A DNA stretch of 10,152 nt from Oehlia diaphana (lineage: Eukaryota > Glomeromycota > Glomeromycetes > Glomerales > Glomeraceae): NCBI GenBank assembly GCA_003833135.1, contig QZLH01001560.1, positions 15,249 through 25,400 on the forward strand. Direction: 5' to 3'. The notes below the pieces were generated by a model that was not told the origin of the DNA, did not search any database, and was given only the letters and a program-made list of their open reading frames with translations. Position numbers and translations under genes: made by a program. Shown here piece after piece: positions 1-7,147 of the stretch. The stretch's first letter is position 1, and every line of letters starts with the position of its first letter.

Positions 1-155
1 CAGTTATTTCCAAGTCCAGATCCCCAAGGAATACCACATAGGTATCCAACTATATGAGGATAGTCAGAATGATGTCACTCCCATACTTTGACAATCATTT
101 CCTTCTCGGAGCATGCACCAAATTGTCACCCACGTCTGCCACCCGTGGATAAACA
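1..155. other. GC-richer segment of unknown nature, off the left edge
   Basis: By direct count, 68 of the first 150 bases are G or C (about 45%), while the sequence from 160 onward is far more AT-rich. The change is abrupt near position 155. Neither strand carries a convincing protein: on the minus strand one frame reads a plausible stretch (GYLCGIPWGSGLGNN) towards the left edge, but a TGA interrupts it near 76. The segment may be the tail of a gene, a retroelement terminal repeat or another mobile sequence whose body lies to the left. I do not recognise it. Confidence 0.4.
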
Positions 156-452
156 AGTATTTCTCACTTTCTTTTATTCGCTTGGTTTAGGTTTTCATTA
201 TATTCTCTTATTTCTTTTATTTCTTCTTACAAACTGCGATAGTTCTCCCATATCTTATGTTTCTATAATATTATTTTCAAATTCGGATAGTTTCTTTTAT
301 GATATTTTCTGGACTTGCATCATTTATATTATTTTAATTATTTAATAACTGAAATCATTAATTATTAATCATTTTTCATAGTGAAACCACTATGATAACT
401 CTTTATTAATATTAATTTCATTCAATATTTTATTATTTTGAACCCAAAAGGC
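156..452. other. AT-rich spacer with one palindrome
   Basis: Positions 156-345 form a pyrimidine-rich plus strand that is open in one frame, but the would-be peptide is hydrophobic low-complexity sequence typical of T-rich DNA and matches nothing I know. No splice signals, RNA gene or promoter stand out. The imperfect palindrome at 350-420 is listed separately. Confidence 0.4.
350..420. repeat. Imperfect palindrome (71 bp)
   Basis: The core is a perfect 7-bp stem, CATAGTG (377-383) and CACTATG (388-394), separated by AAAC. Further out, TGAAATCATTAATTATTAAT (350-369) is an imperfect inverted match to ATTAATATTAATTTCA (405-420). The whole stretch could fold into a cruciform or hairpin. It may be a tiny foldback element or a transposon scar, but AT-rich DNA produces such outer arms easily, so only the core is firm. 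Confidence 0.45.
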
Positions 453-483
453 TGTTCTACAATGTTCTACAATATTCTACAAT
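453..483 (+). repeat. 10-bp tandem repeat, three copies
   Basis: The unit TGTTCTACAA occurs three times head to tail, the third copy reading TATTCTACAA. It is a short minisatellite in non-coding DNA, immediately upstream of a second short array at 517-576. Confidence 0.7.
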
Positions 484-516
484 AATAAACTATTTATAAA
501 TAAACTAATAATAACT

Positions 517-576
517 AAACTATAAATAACCAAACTATAAATAACTAAACTATAAATAATTAAACTATAAATATAA
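517..576 (+). repeat. 15-bp tandem repeat, four copies
   Basis: Four units of AAACTATAAATAACT start at 517, 532, 547 and 562, differing only in the last few bases. The units abut without spacers, so this is a minisatellite and not a CRISPR array. Similar TAAATAAACTA sequence at 485-516 suggests the array once extended further left. Confidence 0.75.
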
Positions 577-696
577 ATAACTAATTATAAATAAATTCTG
601 TGTAACCATAATACTATTTCCTCCAATTATTCCGGTTAAATATTCTTCCATCGGTTAAATAATTATCCTTATTCTGTTCGGTCCTTAATTTATCTG

Positions 697-706
697 ATCA
701 CGTGAT
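697..706. promoter_or_regulatory. CACGTG palindrome ATCACGTGAT
   Basis: A perfect 10-bp palindrome around CACGTG, the extended E-box bound by bHLH factors such as yeast Cbf1 or Pho4 (family knowledge). No gene lies next to it, so a regulatory role is speculative. Sister sites occur at 2961 and 8535. Confidence 0.3.
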
Positions 707-872
707 TATCCCGATCTCAAGGGTTACAGCGCATACACTAGGTAAAATTTATATAAAAAAATTCCTGATGTTACCGGCTAAGTTATAGGTAAAGTTAATA
801 ATAAAGACATAAAAATCATACTAAAAAAGAAAATGTGATACAAAAATTCTGCAGTGTCATGTGATCTAATTT

Positions 873-911
873 CCTTTTATAGTAATAATCTTCATTTACA
901 GCCAATCAGCT
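873..911 (-). promoter_or_regulatory. CCAAT box plus TATA-like pair, minus strand
   Basis: CAGCCAATCAGC (900-911) matches the extended NF-Y/CCAAT-box pattern, here reading GCTGATTGGCTG on the minus strand. TATAAAAGG follows on the minus strand at 873-881. The spacing of under 30 bp is short, and no gene is evident on the minus strand to the left. It could be the promoter of a non-coding transcript or a relic from a mobile element, or chance. Confidence 0.2.
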
Positions 912-1109
912 TGCGAGTAAAAAATGATAAAATTAGCCAATTTTTGCTGATCACATCTAATATAAGTTTCTGGGGTCCTGTTACATTAGACAAAGGTTTA
1001 TTTATAACTTTTTTTCGCTCGGACTTACAACAGTTTCCATTTCCTAGTTTAATGAAAATAACTTCAAATATTAATACTATTGTAAAAATACTAATTACTC
1101 CATAAATAT

Positions 1110-1500
1110 TCAGAATATCTTGACAAAAATTAATATTTGAGTACATCTATGTTTGCTGAATAACTTTATTTAAACTTCTGACATTTCTTTAATTAAAATT
1201 AATATTATTTAATATTATAAAATCTAAAAACAAAATAAAAAAAACGTGTTTTATTATAAATAAAACAGCTCTTATAATAATATTTTATACTTGACTTTTC
1301 AAAAATATTTAACTTTTTATTGTTTAATAGGTTTTTAAAACATTATTTTAAAGTGAAAAATAAAAAAGAAAATAGAAGAAAGAGAATTTTTGTTGTAACG
1401 AATAAATAATAAAACAAATAAATTAGTAAATCTAATTGTGCATTACACAAAGTCATGTGAGGGTGAAAAATTTGGTGGTATTACTGGAGAAGATTATGAA
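1110..1500 (+). repeat. Dispersed repeat, left copy (related to 8100-8463)
   Basis: This stretch aligns by eye, in the same orientation, with 8100-8463. Shared landmarks in order are TTGnTnAATAACTTT (1153 and 8142), AAAATCTA followed by an A-run (about 1220 and 8190), CTTTTCAAAAATATTTAA (about 1295 and 8262), an A/G-rich stretch, TTGTTGTAnCnAATAAA (about 1390 and 8360), and a final block with TCATGTG...TTTGGTGGTATTACT. Identity is perhaps three quarters with small gaps (estimated, not computed). It appears to be a fragment containing the right end of the element annotated at 7490-8463. It carries no coding capacity. Confidence 0.6.
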
Positions 1501-1516
1501 TAAACTTACAGTCACG

Positions 1517-1741
1517 TAATCTTTTTTCAACCCTAGTATCGTCTCAAGATTTCTAAGTAAAATTCTACTTTTACATGACCAGTGATATTTAAGAGATATG
1601 AAAAATATTTTTTCGCCACTAAAAATTTTCTAAGTCTCTCAGAATACTTATGAAAAAATGAAAATAGTAAAAAGTACGTTGAGTGACATTTTGTACAGGT
1701 TATATGAAAATAAAAAATTTTGGGGTGATGCTAAAGAAGAT
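1517..1741. repeat. Further inverted copies of the element terminus
   Basis: On the minus strand, 1517-1580 resembles the roughly 50-bp terminal sequence of the element at 7490-8463 (landmarks ACCCTAGTATC and CATGACC). A plus-strand version lies at 1697-1741 (AGGTTATATGAAAAT, then AAATTTTGGGGTGATGCTAA). The pair could mark a very short inverted-repeat element, or fragments of nested insertions. Sequence between them is AT-rich with no gene. Confidence 0.35.
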
Positions 1742-1853
1742 TTCAAATAGTAATGATTAAGAGGTAATGAATAAGTTTTTACCTATTCAAAAAAAACTAA
1801 GTCTTTTAGATAAATATAAAAAATGAAAATAGGATTCCAGATAAATATAATAA
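1742..1853. other. AT-rich spacer, nothing recognised
   Basis: This is a short A-rich stretch between two repeat regions. I see no open frame, RNA gene or regulatory site in it. Confidence 0.4.
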
Positions 1854-2034
1854 AGGTCATATGCAAAAAAATATATAATTTTGTGTTTTTAATAGAAAGG
1901 TTATATGAAAAAATGGGCTAAAATAGAGTATCATCAAATTAGGTCATAGTAAAAAAAGTATATAATTTCAGACAAAATTTTAAGGTCACATGTAATTTTT
2001 CTAATAAAAGTGTATATTCGAGAAATATCATATG
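1854..2034 (+). repeat. Degenerate tandem array, period about 43 bp
   Basis: The decamer AGGTYAYATG or a close variant recurs at 1854, 1898, 1941, 1983 and 2025, spaced 44, 43, 42 and 42 bases. Between the decamers an A-run and TATATAATTT are partly conserved (1868 and 1959). The regular spacing shows real tandem duplication despite strong divergence. The same decamer also begins the terminus-like copy at 1697, and appears at 2820. Confidence 0.55.
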
Positions 2035-2171
2035 TAATATATATATTAATTTTTAATATATATAGCAAATGAGAAAAATATATTTTAAATTAAATAAATT
2101 TACTACAATATAAATTTTATTTTATGTGATAAATTTACCGCAAATGTAATAAATTTATTAAATTTATTTAG
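2035..2171. other. Extremely AT-rich spacer
   Basis: Almost only A and T, including an AT palindrome around 2038-2063. It ends in TTTATTTAG (2163-2171), which could act as a splice acceptor for the exon-like stretch that follows. Confidence 0.35.
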
Positions 2172-2399
2172 TTGCTTTGACTCAAAATGATGGTACAAAA
2201 ACTGGAAATTTAAGAACTAAAAGATGGTAAAATAGAACACATTTAGAAGTATTGGAAAGATATCAAAATACTTCAGGTAAAATTTATGGATATTGTTTAC
2301 AAATCTATATTAATTTATAATTTATAATTTATAATTTATTTAGCTTTATCAAGCATTAGCGTTGCAAATATTACTTTAGAAAAATCCTACCAATCATAG
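2172..2399 (+). pseudogene. Possible two-exon gene remnant with a stop
   Basis: From 2172 to 2276 one frame reads ALTQNDGTKTGNLRTKRW, then a TAA at 2228-2230, then NRTHLEVLERYQNTS. This composition is more protein-like than that of neighbouring AT-rich frames. A GTAAAA donor (2277) and TTTAG acceptor (2339-2343) define a 67-nt intron of the local size, and joining at these sites keeps the frame to read ALSSISVANITLEKSYQS before TAG at 2397. I cannot assign a family. It may be a decayed gene or a chance run of codons. Confidence 0.25.
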
Positions 2400-2612
2400 T
2401 AGATTACGTACTTTTAGGATCATAAATTTGTCTTGTTCAATTTTTGGCTATGTATCATAAATTAACAAATTATCATTCTTATGTTGATAGTACTAGCTGT
2501 ATTAATTCACTTTCTTATATTTCACCAAATATTTATAGATGTTTTCCAATAAATGAACTGAAATATATTTTGTTTTCACATATTTCTAGTCATTTGATCA
2601 TTTATTATTTAG

Positions 2613-2699
2613 GAAATTGCAAAAATTTTTACTGAAAATATGGGATTTTTACTTGTAGGAAAAAAAGAAATGGCAATCTATAATTTAATTCAATTATAG
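2613..2699 (+). pseudogene. Possible exon remnant, 28 codons
   Basis: After a TTATTTAG acceptor-like site (2605-2612), an open stretch of 28 codons reads EIAKIFTENMGFLLVGKKEM and continues to a TAG at 2697-2699. It has an amphipathic, protein-like composition. It may be the last exon of the remnant at 2172-2399, the part between being too degraded to join. The family is unknown. Confidence 0.2.
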
Positions 2700-2960
2700 A
2701 TAAATTACAATTGATTATTGCTACATAAATAAGTTTAATATGAAATATAGTATTTCTTGTAAAAAAAAAAAATATCTTCAAAGTCATATCATAAAAAAGG
2801 ATATTTTTAATATATATAAAGGTTATATGATAAAAATGTATATCAAAATGGCAAAAATTATGTATATTTCTTTGAATTTTTAATTAGTACTGCGGATTTG
2901 ACCTCTATAATAATTATCCGGGATCCTGGGGGGAAGTGACGGTTGTGATGACAAAAATGA
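2700..2960. other. AT-rich spacer; two more AGGTYATATG motifs
   Basis: AAGTCATATC (2781-2790) and AGGTTATATG (2820-2829), each followed by an A-run, are relatives of the array at 1854-2034. At about 2890 composition shifts to a less AT-rich stretch, including CCGGGATCC followed by a G-run, leading into the kinase promoter. No gene is seen. Confidence 0.4.
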
Positions 2961-2972
2961 AGTCACGTGACT
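2961..2972. promoter_or_regulatory. Palindrome AGTCACGTGACT upstream of the kinase gene
   Basis: A perfect 12-bp palindrome centred on CACGTG, the core bound by bHLH regulators of the Cbf1/Pho4 or USF type. Its right edge is 204 bases before the kinase start codon, a typical promoter position. It is followed by a T-run (2978-2986) and another T-rich run close to the start (3140-3149). No clear TATA box was seen. A role in controlling the kinase gene is inferred only from position. Confidence 0.4.
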
Positions 2973-3176
2973 GCGATTTTTTTTTTGCTATGACTAGTGT
3001 TCTGTGATATGAACCATCCACATGTGCGCCACACTTAATTTCAGTCAAGTTGCGACACAAAACTATGCAAACTTTTAGCTATTCATTTAATTGGGCTAAT
3101 TTTAAATAACACCACATTTTGCTTGACTGTTAACGCATTTTTTTTTTCAAATTTTCTCTTCCTTTTCAAATAAAAA

Positions 3177-6100
3177 ATGGTCGAGCATTCGGAAAACCAA
3201 AGAAAATGGCTACATGCCGCTATAGTAGCTGGTCATATCATTAGTATTCCTTTCGCTACTTTTGATCAAGCTGAAATCGTGGCAAGAGGAGCTTTTGGTG
3301 AAGTTTCTCGCGCTTATTGGAAAAGTGCTGAAAAAACCGTTGCATTAAAAAGCCTTTATAGCAATCCCGTTATGGGAACAGAAGGTTCTTTTGAAGAGTT
3401 TGTTAAAGAGGTAATATTAATTTATTTATTTATTTATTTGTTTGGCAATTTCGACCAGAATTTTATTATAATTTTCGTCGGATTTATAGCTTAAATTAAT
3501 CCGTTCCGTTGATTTTCATGACAACGTAATAAGGTTTTATGGTGTAAGTGAAGGTAATATATTAAAATATTTAAATCACTATTTTTTATATATTTTATTT
3601 ATACACATGTTATTTTTTTTAAATAGATCCAACAACACACAGATATTTTATGGTGTTGCAATATGCTAACGGAGGAAACCTTCGAGATTTCTTAAATAAA
3701 CATCACGAATTCCTTAATTGGGAAACAAGAATAAATATGGCAAGTCAAATAGCTAGTGGCCTAAAGTGCATTCATGAGCGTAACATAGTACACAGAGATT
3801 TAGTAAGTGATGGAAATTATAATACCTTAGCTTTGGATAAAAAGTCTAGAATTAATTCTTATCTTTTTTCTCTTATAGCACTCAAAAAATATATTAGTGC
3901 ATGATGGAAAAATGATGATCACAGATTTTGGATTATCAAAATCATTAGACAATAATGAACATTCTGTTGTAGGAGGGATGGTTGGTTATATCGAACCACA
4001 ATGTTTTATAGATTCGACATATAAAAGGGATAAGGCGTCGGATATATATAGTTTAGGCGTTTTATTGTGGGAAATATCAAGCGGGAAACCGCCTTTTAAC
4101 AATATGGCTATTTTAGATATAGCTCGCGAAGTTGTTCAAGGTAGAAGAGAGGCTCCAATTGAAGGTTCACCACCGGCTTATGTAGCAATTTATCAGATGG
4201 CTTGGGATAGTGATCCTAGCAAACGTTCCACTATAAATAAAGTACGAGAAGATCTTGAAAGATTACAGTCAAACTGCGATATAGAGCATCTTAGTTTGGC
4301 CGGATTGTCCATAAATTCACAAGGTAAAGACAATAATTTTGTAAGTTCGCCTGTTAGCGAGTTTGGCTCAAATAATAATTTCGCAGCAAATTCCGTTGCG
4401 CAACATTCAAATGTACAACAATCAACAATACCGTTTGGAGTAGCTGAGTCAATGAATCCGAATAAGAGGGCTACATTACGAGATAATTATATTCAGCCAA
4501 TTAATAATAATAACACGGGACAATTAATGAGTCCTCCAAATTCAAATGAAATTTCCACCAAACAAGATTGTGTAACGGATCTGCATAAACAAAACCCAAC
4601 AATAGTAAACATACCTTTCGGAGTTGCTAGTTCGATGAATCCACATAGATCAAACACAGCTAGTACTTTACGTACTAATTATCTGTCAACAAATAATACA
4701 GCTCCAATTCCGAATTTAAATTCACAAAATCAGTCCACTTTACCATTTAATAATGTAGTTGATCAAAGAAATAATATCGTAAACGTTGACTACAGCTCTC
4801 AAAACAACTCTATTCCGATTCCACAGTCTCAGGTCCCACAAGTTTCTAAGCAAAATTTTACAAATATGTCAACAGTAGATCGAGTGGAACAAAAACAAAA
4901 ATTCCCTCACGTAAATAACGAGCCACCATCTAATCAATTTCCCCAAAATTTTACACAAAATTCGGCAGGTTTTCAAAGGAATAACACTATAAGTTATACT
5001 CCGCGAATTGATAATAAACCAAATCCTACGAATCAACCTCAATCTAATCAGTTCCCACAAAACTTTGCATTGTCGCCTAACGCAATTAATAATAATTCAC
5101 AAGGATTCCAAGGAAGTCATACACCAGCGCAACAGCAATTATCACAACCACGGCCATATCAACAGCCACTTCAACCTCAACTCTATCAACAGCCTCAACC
5201 ACGACCATATCAACCTCCTCAACCACAATCCTATCAACAGAAACCCTATCAGCAGCAACAGTCTCAACCACAGCCTTATCAACAGCAACTACCTCAACCA
5301 CAACTTTATCAGCAACAACCCCCTCAACCACAACCCTATCAGCAACCTCAACCTCAACCCTATCAGCAACCACAACCACAACCACAACCTTATTCTTCTC
5401 AGCCGCAGCCCTACCAACAGCAACCTCTTCAACCAAGACCATATCAACCGCCTCAACAGCAACCTTATCAACAGCAACCTCCTCAACCTCAGCCCTACCA
5501 ACAGCAACCTCCTCAACCACGACCATATCAACCGCCTCAACAGCAACCTTATCAACAGCAACCTCCTCAACTACGACCACAAAATTATAACAATAACGTG
5601 CAATCTAATCCAATGGCACAACAACAGAATCACACTATGCATAGTATTCCTAGTGTGCAAAATCAAGTCCTTCAGCATCATTCTAATCAATATCATCCTG
5701 GAATACAAAATCAATCAGGACTACAAAGAAATAATACAATGCGACAACAGCAGTATTCGCCTCAACAAAATTTTCCTGGACAGAATCCAAAATCTAATAC
5801 TTATATCCCAAATCAACCTTCTTCACAACCATTTAATAGTATGTATTTTATAAAACAATTTAATTTATATCATTAATTATATCTAACGGCTTGTTGCCTT
5901 TAATAGATTCATATCCTCATCATCCCCCTCAACGTCCGGTGAGTTTATTATATTTTAATTGTTATTTCAACAAGTAATTTACTTATTTTTTTTTTATAAT
6001 TAGGTGGTTCATCCATCACAAAATCCGTATAAATGCACATGTGCAGATATAATGACAAAGTACGTTGAGGAATTCCAAAACACACGTGGTTATGAAATGC

Positions 6101-6972
6101 CAGGTGAATGTCATGCAGGATACCATGCCGGTATGGGAGATGTTGTAGGATTAAGATGGCATTTATGTCATGACAGAAGAGTTGACGGAAATTATAAGTT
6201 TGTTGATATGTCAGATAAGCTGGTATTAATTGCGGCAAGATACTGCGGAAGAAAGAATCTAAATATTATGTTTCAATGTCTTAAGGAATATGGAGCAAGT
6301 TTTGAAGTTACAACAAAAAAAAAAGGACTAACAGCATTTCATTTATTATTCTTTAATAAAGTACTTAGTAACAAAATCACTTACTCTGATGATAAACTTA
6401 ATAAATATCACAAGGTATTTTTTCATGCAATTAAATTTCTGAAAGAAGTGGGATGTAATATTAATGCAAAAGATGAAGATGGAATGACGATTTTATCATA
6501 TTTTCTTGGTGAAAAGTTTTTACATGCACAAAGAACTCCAATTATACAAGCATTATTAGACAATGGCGCGGATCCAAATATGCCTGTTAACATAAAAGAT
6601 TGGGGAGAATTCGATGCAAAAACATCTTTATTACAAGCAGTAAGAAATAAATGGCCGACTACAGTGTTAGAATTAATTGTTAAACATGGTGTAGATGTTA
6701 AAGCCATTAACAATGAAGGTATGAATGCATTAGCTATAGCTACTCAAGCTAAGGACATGACTACAATGACTTGGATGTTAGATAATATTAGTATAATAAG
6801 TGATAGTGATAGTATTAAAATTGCTAAAAAGTTTGCTGGGAATTTTACTACTAAAGAATCTCAATTGTTAAGTAAGAAAAGAAACAAAGTATTACATAAT
6901 GATTTGTCTTCTTTCTCTTCTACAAGTTCTTCAACTAGTAATGTTAATGGTAATACATCAAAGAAGAAATAA
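3177..6972 (+). CDS. TKL-type protein kinase with Q/P-rich linker and ankyrin repeats
   Basis: Modelled exons are 3177-3410, 3490-3553, 3627-3802, 3879-5838, 5907-5938 and 6004-6972, giving 1144 residues; all introns are 65-79 nt, GT...AG. The start follows an A-run (AAAAATGG) and an N-terminal WLHAAI motif typical of Rhizophagus-style TKL kinases. Kinase residues about 25-288: glycine loop A36-R-G38-AF-G41-E-V43, VALK lysine K58, helix-C glutamate E78, HRDLHSKN with catalytic D157 and N162, DFG D174, YIEP E197. All catalytic residues are present, so it should phosphorylate Ser/Thr (possibly Tyr); only the first loop glycine is Ala. A disordered Asn/Gln/Pro linker (290-822) follows, then about five ankyrin-like repeats (860-1082, e.g. 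ALLDNGADPN) and a Ser/Lys tail. Ankyrin repeats usually bind protein partners, suggesting a signalling kinase with its own docking module, probably cytosolic; no signal peptide or membrane span was seen. Kinase and splice calls are strong; the fusion rests on splice logic. Confidence 0.85.
4428..4682 (+). repeat. Duplicated linker motif IPFGVAxSMNP...TLRxNY
   Basis: Inside the kinase linker, IPFGVAESMNP followed by TLRDNY (4428-4490) recurs as IPFGVASSMNP followed by TLRTNY (4611-4682). The second copy has three extra residues before TLR. The surrounding Asn-rich sequence is not conserved, so these two blocks look like retained short linear motifs, perhaps docking or phosphorylation sites. 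A second pair, SNQFPQNF, lies at 4929-4952 and 5043-5066, 114 bases apart, each followed by GFQ. Confidence 0.7.
5134..5582 (+). repeat. QPxPYQQ coding repeat tract
   Basis: About 150 residues (roughly 577-726 of the kinase-ankyrin protein) consist almost only of Gln, Pro and Tyr in variants of QPQPYQQ, with tyrosine recurring about every 6-11 residues. The DNA is a CAA/CCT/CAG-rich imperfect repeat. Its last part contains two 84-bp units (5415-5498 and 5499-5582) that are nearly identical, encoding 28 residues each, so this was duplicated recently. The tract must be disordered. Its lack of stops in other frames creates long spurious open frames on both strands. Confidence 0.9.
5839..6003 (+). 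other. Intron 4, 32-nt exon 5, intron 5
   Basis: Intron 4 runs 5839-5906 (GTATGT...TTTAATAG) and intron 5 runs 5939-6003 (GTGAGT...TAATTAG). Between them, exon 5 (5907-5938) encodes NSYPHHPPQRP counting the shared first codon. Its composition continues the His/Pro/Gln linker, which supports it as a real exon. Retention of intron 4 reaches TAA at 5874. Skipping exon 5 shifts the frame and meets TAA within ten codons of exon 6. Both outcomes remove the ankyrin domain. Confidence 0.7.
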
Positions 6973-7005
6973 AACTATAAGAGAGATTCAGTAACAAGAT
7001 TTAAT

Positions 7006-7011
7006 AATAAA
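7006..7011 (+). terminator. Candidate poly(A) signal AATAAA
   Basis: A canonical AATAAA lies 34 bases after the kinase-ankyrin stop codon and is followed by T-rich DNA. Fungal poly(A) signals are loose and this DNA is AT-rich, so this is only the best-placed candidate. Confidence 0.35.
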
Positions 7012-7044
7012 TGGATAGTTGTAATTTTTATTTAATTTATTTAT

Positions 7045-7064
7045 TTTTATTTTATTTTATTTTA
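7045..7064 (+). repeat. TTTTA microsatellite, four copies
   Basis: Four head-to-tail TTTTA units, continued imperfectly on both sides, in the 3' flank of the kinase gene. Confidence 0.7.
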
Positions 7065-7147
7065 TTTGTAATTACTAAGAAAAACTTGTAATATTATTTT
7101 TCAATACAGTTAACCAATAATATATTTATATGTATTATAAAATTATA

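Larger units (their letters stand above)
577..1109. other. Spacer without a recognisable gene
   Basis: Small open frames on both strands overlap each other here and neither has a domain, good codon pattern or splice structure. Visible details are two direct copies of CGGTTAAATA (633-642 and 652-661), a CACGTG palindrome at 697-706, and a CCAAT/TATA-like pair on the minus strand at 873-911. Otherwise I see nothing. Confidence 0.4.
6973..7147. other. 3' flank of the kinase gene
   Basis: A-T-rich sequence after the stop codon, with a candidate poly(A) signal at 7006-7011 and a TTTTA microsatellite at 7045-7064. No gene. Confidence 0.5.

Noticed and set aside
88..345. Plus-strand open frame of 85 codons
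   Set aside because: Hydrophobic Phe/Leu/Ile-rich product of T-rich DNA with no family resemblance and no splice context.
453..576. CRISPR-like array
   Set aside because: Units abut directly with no spacers, in apparent eukaryotic DNA.
632..661. Two CGGTTAAATA copies as a relic hAT end
   Set aside because: They recall the GTTAAATAACC palindrome at 8691, but ten mostly A/T bases are too few and no terminus motif is nearby.
854..1146. Overlapping open frames on both strands (854-1105 plus, 892-1146 minus)
   Set aside because: They occupy the same DNA in opposite directions, and neither shows a domain or a coding-like composition.
2444..2635. Plus-strand open frame of 63 codons
   Set aside because: Its first codon is not ATG-based in good context, composition is that of AT-rich spacer, and it is in a different frame from the exon-like blocks around it.
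3544..3549. GTAAGT as alternative donor for intron 2
   Set aside because: It is closer to the textbook donor than the site at 3554, but using it shifts the frame and soon hits a stop. The 3554 donor keeps the conserved FYGVSEDPTTHRYFMVLQYA stretch.
5086..5580. Minus-strand open frames over the repeat tract (also 5289-5570)
   Set aside because: Antisense of the QPxPY tract yields Val/Glu/Ala or Leu/Arg monotony with no stops. This is a repeat artefact.
5008..5853. Long plus-strand open frame (281 codons) overlapping the kinase linker
   Set aside because: It is a frame-shifted reading of the CAA/CCT repeat tract, giving Asn/His/Leu/Ile low-complexity sequence. The repeat lacks stops in several frames.
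5874..6004. Two separate genes: a kinase ending at 5876 and an ankyrin gene starting at 6004
   Set aside because: The kinase tail after 5838 reads like intron. The ankyrin frame has no ATG at its start. Both gaps have proper splice sites and the frame is continuous. RNA evidence could still reverse this.
5948..6713. Minus-strand open frames inside the ankyrin exon (5948-6238, 6423-6713) and at 4869-5060
   Set aside because: These are shadows of the plus-strand coding sequence, without motifs.
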